The position numbers and the translations under genes were made by a program. The notes under the pieces were generated by a model. It ran no database searches and had not been told where the DNA came from. It saw only the letters and a program-made list of their open reading frames with translations. From an uncultured Dialister sp. (GTDB lineage: Bacteria; Bacillota; Negativicutes; Veillonellales; Dialisteraceae): DNA of 64,000 bases. The DNA lies in the NCBI GenBank assembly GCA_900314595.1, contig OMVW01000006.1:22261-86260 (forward strand), read 5' to 3'. Shown here in pieces: positions 59,787-64,000 of this stretch. Every line of letters begins with the position of its first letter. Position 1 is the stretch's first letter.

Positions 59787-62700
59787 TACAGCTTTCCATC
59801 GGGCCGACGTGCAGGCTGGGTTCCGTATGAAACGGCTGGAAGTGTACAACTGGGGCACTTTCGACAGGGCCGTATGGCCTTTTGAACTGGGAGGTGAGAC
59901 TTCTCTCCTTACCGGGGAAATCGGTTCGGGGAAATCCACCCTGGTCGACGCCATCCTGACGCTTCTCATTCCCCAGCAGAAAATCACCTACAATAAGGCC
60001 GCTGACTCCAGCAGCCGTGAAAGGTCCCTCAACTCTTATATCCGCGGCTATTATGCGAAGAGAAGCAATGCGGAAGGGGTGGAAGAACCGGTAGCCCTCC
60101 GCGATAAAAACCAGTATTCCGTCATCCTTGGAGTATTTGGAGATGACATGAATGATACCAGGGTGACCCTGGCCCAGGTTTTTTACTTCACCCCGGGGAG
60201 CGACAAGCCTTCCCGTTTCTATGTGGTGGCGGAAAGGAATCTTTCCATAAAGAAAAATTTTGGCAATTTCGGCAAAAATATCACGGACCTGAAAAAGAAA
60301 CTGAAAAAAGAATATGGTGTCCACCTGTTCAATGAATACAGCAGCTATGCGGTGAAATTCAAATCCCTTTTCGGCATCGTCCAGGATAATGCGCTGGACC
60401 TTTTCCAGCAAACCGTTTCCATGAAAAAAGTGAACGGCATCACCGATTTCGTCCGCAAAAACATGCTGGGCGAAGTGGATATGAATGAGATGGAAAGCAA
60501 TATCCAGCACCTTCTAACCCGTTTCCATGATTTGAAGAGCATTCATGATGCCATCGTGCGGGACCGGGAGAAAATGGATATCCTGGCACCTTTAATCGAT
60601 GCCTCTGCCAAAGTGGATGAATGCATCCTGAAAGGGCAGCAGTATGACCTCATGGCCGAAGGGACCGACTCCTACCTTGCCAGGGAGGAGAAAAAACTGC
60701 TGGATGAAGAGCTGGAGAAATGCCATCGTCTGGAAAATGACATCAACCGCCGCCTTGCGTCGCTGGAAGAAGATTCCATCCATCTTTCCAACGATATGGA
60801 TAACAAGAAAAAGGAAATGTGGGAAAATGGCGGCGCCCGTCTGGACAGTGCCAAAAGGGACCTGGCAGCCTATGAAAAGGATCTTCGCCTGGTGACAAGA
60901 AATGCTTCCGCTTTCCGCCTGCTGGCAGAGAAAATAGGTCTGTTTCTTCCGGAAAGCCTGGATGAATTCATGGATACCAGGAAACAGGCAGAAAAACTGT
61001 CTGAAAAACTGAAAAACGACTATGACCGGCTGGACGAGAAGAAATTTGAAGCCGACAGCCGGGAAAGGGATATTGTAGAAAAAATCGGCCAGGACAGGAG
61101 TGAACTGGAATCTTTAAAAAAACGGGATTCCAATATTCCTGAAAGATTCATTGAAATCCGTCATCAGCTGGCCATGGATCTCGTGGTGCCGGAAAGTGAT
61201 ATGCCCTTTGCCGGGGAAATTATGGAAGTGAAGCCGTCCCAGCAGAAATGGGAGGGGGCCCTGGAACGTCTTCTTTCTGAATTCGGCGTATCCATGCTGG
61301 TGCCGGAGTCGCTTTATGGAAAAGTCATTGGCTGGATGGAGCATCATTTCCTGAAACAGCGCATCGTTTACTATCGGGTAGACGAATATACAAGACCCGT
61401 AGCCATGGCAGATCTTCCTGAAAAGGCAGCAGCTCGGAAACTCAATATTAAAAAAGATTCTCCCTATGCTGCCTGGCTGGCATCGGAACTTTATCACCGG
61501 TTTGACCATATCTGCGCCGATACTGCCAGGGAATTCTCTGAAGCCCCCTTTGCCATTTCCCCGGAAGGTCAGATCAAATCCCAGGGAAGAAGACATAAGA
61601 AGGATGACCGGTACCGCATTGATGACCGTCGTCATTATGTGCTGGGATTTTCCAATAAAGAGAAAATCGTCCTCATCACAAAAGAACTGGCAGCCCTTGC
61701 GAAAGACCGTGAAAAAGCGGCCGCCGAGGTACAGAAGCTGAAAGGGGAAAGAGACCTCTGCATCGGCAGGATGAATGCCGCCGAATCTCTTCTCAAAACG
61801 GATAACTTCAAAGATATTGACCAGCATTCCTTTGAAAAACGGGTAGCAGAGCAGAAATCGCTCATTAAGAGCCTCACTGCCAATGACAATGTTCTTTCCC
61901 GCCTGGAAGTGGAAATCAAGAAACTGCAGAAAGAACTCACTGAAACCCGGCACACCATGGACGAAGCCCGCAGCGAAAAGGGCAGGATCCTGAATCAGAT
62001 TGAAACTCACGAGGCCAGGAAGAAAGTGGTGGAAACCATTCTCGTCAAAACGCCGGAAATCATTCAGACAAGGGCCTTCGCCCTTCTGGATGAACACCGG
62101 CAGGACATCATCGGGAAAGGTTTCTTCACCTTGAAATCCATGGGCGACAAGACAGGACAGTATGGTAAATGGATTCGTGAAAACAGGAGTAAGAACGAGA
62201 CGGAAGAAAAACTTCATACCGAGGAAACCATGAAGCGCATGAATCAGTACCTTCGCTACCTCACTGAGCACAATGAGTCGGATCCGAACCTCACTACGGA
62301 AATGAACGGGGCCAACCGGAATGAGTACAAGGAAATATTCCGGCGGATTAAAGAAGATGATCTGCCGAAGCTCCTTCCGAAATTCAAGAAACGGCTTCGC
62401 GAAAACACAATTCAGGACATGGCCATTTTCCAGTCGAAACTCCTGGGCATAAGGGATACGATTACCCAAAAAATTGATGAAATCAACCACTCACTGTATG
62501 ATACGGACTACAATGAAGGCCATTACATCAAAATCGAATGTCTCGAGACCACGAATCAGGAAATCAGGACTTTCCGGCAGGAACTCCGCAAATGCACGGA
62601 CAGCGCTGTCTATGGCACCGAAGACAATTACAATGAGGAAAAATTTCTGGAAATAGAAAAAATCCTGGACCGCTTCAGTTTAACTCGGCAAGGTTATGCG

Positions 62701-63183
62701 GAAGAAGATGCCAGATGGACCCATTTCGTCACGGATGTACGAAACTGGTTTACCTTTGCCGTGTCAGAACGGATCCGCCGCTCCGATGGTTCGGAAGGAG
62801 AGGAATTTGAGCATTATACCGATTCCTCCGGCAAGTCCGGGGGTCAGAAGGAAAAACTGGCCTATACTATCCTGGCTGCATCCTTTGTCTACAGCTTTGG
62901 CATTGAAGGCAGCGGAAGACTGCCCACTTTCCGCTTTACCGTTATCGACGAAGCCTTCCTCAAGAGCTCTGATGAATCAGCAAAATTTGGCCTGTCTCTT
63001 TTCCGGAAGATGGGACTACAGCTGCTCGTGGTTACACCACTGGCCAAAATTCCGGTGATTGAGCCTTTTATTTCCAATCTGGGTTATGTGAGCCAGAATG
63101 AAATGAGACAGTCCCAGCTTCGCAATATGACAGTGGGCGAATACAGAAAGGAATTCCTTGCTCATGAGAAGAAGACAGTATGA
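59773..63183 (+). CDS. jetC: Wadjet SMC-like ATPase JetC
   Basis: An SMC-type protein of 1136 residues, the full family size. Walker A is GEIGSGKS at residues 48-55. Two long coiled-coil stretches flank a central hinge. The ABC signature SSGKSGGQKEK lies at 1018-1028 and Walker B VIDEAF near 1057-1062, so ATP hydrolysis should work. It powers DNA loop extrusion in the Wadjet complex. The start at 59773 has GGAGGAGG further upstream than usual (about 14 bases). It overlaps jetD by about 20 bases. Confidence 0.94.
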   Translation: MNLFDTAFHRADVQAGFRMKRLEVYNWGTFDRAVWPFELGGETSLLTGEIGSGKSTLVDAILTLLIPQQKITYNKAADSSSRERSLNSYIRGYYAKRSNAEGVEEPVALRDKNQYSVILGVFGDDMNDTRVTLAQVFYFTPGSDKPSRFYVVAERNLSIKKNFGNFGKNITDLKKKLKKEYGVHLFNEYSSYAVKFKSLFGIVQDNALDLFQQTVSMKKVNGITDFVRKNMLGEVDMNEMESNIQHLLTRFHDLKSIHDAIVRDREKMDILAPLIDASAKVDECILKGQQYDLMAEGTDSYLAREEKKLLDEELEKCHRLENDINRRLASLEEDSIHLSNDMDNKKKEMWENGGARLDSAKRDLAAYEKDLRLVTRNASAFRLLAEKIGLFLPESLDEFMDTRKQAEKLSEKLKNDYDRLDEKKFEADSRERDIVEKIGQDRSELESLKKRDSNIPERFIEIRHQLAMDLVVPESDMPFAGEIMEVKPSQQKWEGALERLLSEFGVSMLVPESLYGKVIGWMEHHFLKQRIVYYRVDEYTRPVAMADLPEKAAARKLNIKKDSPYAAWLASELYHRFDHICADTAREFSEAPFAISPEGQIKSQGRRHKKDDRYRIDDRRHYVLGFSNKEKIVLITKELAALAKDREKAAAEVQKLKGERDLCIGRMNAAESLLKTDNFKDIDQHSFEKRVAEQKSLIKSLTANDNVLSRLEVEIKKLQKELTETRHTMDEARSEKGRILNQIETHEARKKVVETILVKTPEIIQTRAFALLDEHRQDIIGKGFFTLKSMGDKTGQYGKWIRENRSKNETEEKLHTEETMKRMNQYLRYLTEHNESDPNLTTEMNGANRNEYKEIFRRIKEDDLPKLLPKFKKRLRENTIQDMAIFQSKLLGIRDTITQKIDEINHSLYDTDYNEGHYIKIECLETTNQEIRTFRQELRKCTDSAVYGTEDNYNEEKFLEIEKILDRFSLTRQGYAEEDARWTHFVTDVRNWFTFAVSERIRRSDGSEGEEFEHYTDSSGKSGGQKEKLAYTILAASFVYSFGIEGSGRLPTFRFTVIDEAFLKSSDESAKFGLSLFRKMGLQLLVVTPLAKIPVIEPFISNLGYVSQNEMRQSQLRNMTVGEYRKEFLAHEKKTV

Positions 63184-63931
63184 TGGGGAACTTCTCAGGA
63201 AACTGAAAAAACAGGAAGAAAAGGGAAGTCTTTATGAAGGCCTTGTCATAGAAGAAGAAGGTCCCTGGCTCCGCATGGTCCTGAAAAGGCCGGAAGAAAC
63301 GGAAGGGGACTGGGGAAGCCTCCTCTCCTGGTCCGATTACTGGAGAAACCCTGTCAAAGACGGCGCCCGTCCTTTGTGGCGTATTGATGAAGGAAAGAAG
63401 AATACGAAAGCCTTTGGTCGGCAGACTCTCCCTGTCCGGGTTTTTGTGGACAGAGCGGAAGATGGTTTTGCCCTCCTGGGTATGAAAAAGGAGAAAAATG
63501 AATTTCTCAGCCGTCTCAAAGAGGTGGAAACAAAGAATCCAAAAATTCGGGAATGGTTCATTCATTATTACGTTCGGATCAGGGAAGAAGAATTTTATCC
63601 CCTCTGCTTTGCCATAGCAGAATACCTTGAAAAAGATAAAGGAACTCATCAATACCTTCGGGAGGCTTCCATTCCCGGAGTGGATACGAAATTCCTTGAA
63701 AATCACAGTTTCCTTCTTCGCACCCTCTGGAACAGTCTTTTCCCCGAGAAGCTTGTAGAGAATAATGATGAAATGAAACAGCATTTCTTCGTCAAAGCCG
63801 TTCCCGTGCCCGATATCTGTGCCCGCAGCCTGGATCCCTCCATCACATTCTTTGGTGTGAGAAAATTTTTCCTCTCCAATGATGAAGTGGCATCCTTTAA
63901 TCCCAATGTCATTAACTTAAGAAATTCATAA
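63164..63931 (+). CDS. jetD: JetD-like protein (DUF3322) lacking the TOPRIM nuclease domain
   Basis: A protein of 255 residues. Residues 1-205 match the N-terminal DUF3322 domain of JetD (SDYWRNPVKDGARPLWRI, IPGVDTKFLENHSFLLRTLW). After a short bridge (CARSLDPSITFF ... SNDEVASFNP) the frame reaches the place where JetD proteins enter the DUF2220/TOPRIM domain with an ENE motif, but reads NVINLRNS and stops. Canonical JetD is about 390-400 residues. The DNA after the stop is a terminator, with no continuation in other frames. So the plasmid-cutting half is missing. An ATG at 63164 is chosen; a TTG two codons earlier is possible. Confidence 0.85.
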   Translation: MRRRQYDGELLRKLKKQEEKGSLYEGLVIEEEGPWLRMVLKRPEETEGDWGSLLSWSDYWRNPVKDGARPLWRIDEGKKNTKAFGRQTLPVRVFVDRAEDGFALLGMKKEKNEFLSRLKEVETKNPKIREWFIHYYVRIREEEFYPLCFAIAEYLEKDKGTHQYLREASIPGVDTKFLENHSFLLRTLWNSLFPEKLVENNDEMKQHFFVKAVPVPDICARSLDPSITFFGVRKFFLSNDEVASFNPNVINLRNS

Positions 63932-63948
63932 AATAGTTCAAGTACGCA

Positions 63949-63970
63949 TCGAAAGGTGCGTGCTTTTTTG
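63949..63970 (+). terminator. Terminator after jetD
   Basis: ACGCA pairs with TGCGT, extended by AAG/CTT with one G-T pair, around an 8-base loop, then a T run. Confidence 0.72.
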
Positions 63971-64000
63971 TGCAAAAAAGTCGAAAAAAATACGACAAAA

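Noticed and set aside
1..64000. CRISPR arrays, rRNA or tRNA genes, prophage or insertion sequences
   Set aside because: None was seen; there are no regular spaced repeats, cloverleaf genes, integrase or transposase sequences in the window.

Overview
The window reads as chromosome of a Negativicutes bacterium (a Firmicute with an outer membrane), most like Dialister. The reasons are a Firmicutes-style T-box riboswitch and strong TTGACA/TATAAT promoters, beside an outer-membrane-type phosphoethanolamine transferase, unimodular QueF, malic enzyme and ECF vitamin/amino-acid transporters. The genus is an inference from gene content; no rRNA or tRNA gene was found to confirm it. I saw no prophage, insertion sequence, integrase or CRISPR array.

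Layout. 0-2.7 kb: end of accC, an AEC transporter, and rplM-rpsI with a leader. 2.8-14.5 kb: an inactive-looking DNA-methylase-like protein, rdgB, speD, malic enzyme, cca-ftsI, fhs-folD and an MscS channel. 14.5-15.9 kb: a gene-poor stretch with strong inverted repeats and small membrane ORFs. 15.9-19.2 kb: a T-box controlled ECF transporter whose first gene fuses the S-component to an ATPase; the specifier reads UGG (Trp). 19.3-21.7 kb: queF and a YgiB/YgiC-like lipoprotein/ATP-grasp pair. 21.77-25.5 kb: a BirA-type operator over the bioY promoter, followed by hotdog, thiolase-like and acyl-CoA-ligase genes (a relative of Bacillus yhfUTS). 25.6-38 kb: niaR-rluA, a 2-hydroxyacid dehydrogenase, a DMT exporter, HAD, the operon xth-histidine kinase-response regulator-epimerase, ACT-DUF711, MATE and LysR. 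38-44.6 kb: phosphoethanolamine transferase, trmB-ftsW-like, and an orphan CydB-like protein. 44.7-50.7 kb: the uncharacterised radical-SAM/DUF4130 DNA-repair pair, a Nim-like flavoprotein, MerR with a 19-bp-spacer promoter, flavodoxin, a phosphoesterase lipoprotein and a RibD-like reductase. 50.7-56.8 kb: queG, a solitary zeta-toxin-like kinase, cbiZ, a membrane-anchored unknown and sdaAB-sdaAA. 56.8-64 kb: a small membrane protein and DUF1638 gene running directly into a type I Wadjet operon (jetABCD), whose JetD stops where its TOPRIM nuclease domain should begin.

Themes. Several enzymes keep their fold but lack key residues: FolD without the catalytic Lys/Gln, the thiolase without its second Cys, the methylase without NPPF, and JetD without TOPRIM. 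Cofactor supply recurs: biotin uptake, niacin control, cobinamide salvage and B12-dependent QueG. The strongest leads for new biology are the BirA-controlled acyl module, the Wadjet locus with a shortened JetD and linked DUF1638 gene, the UGG T-box S-A fusion transporter, the radical-SAM/DUF4130 pair, and heptanucleotide repeats behind terminators. All identifications come from reading the sequence; no database search was run.
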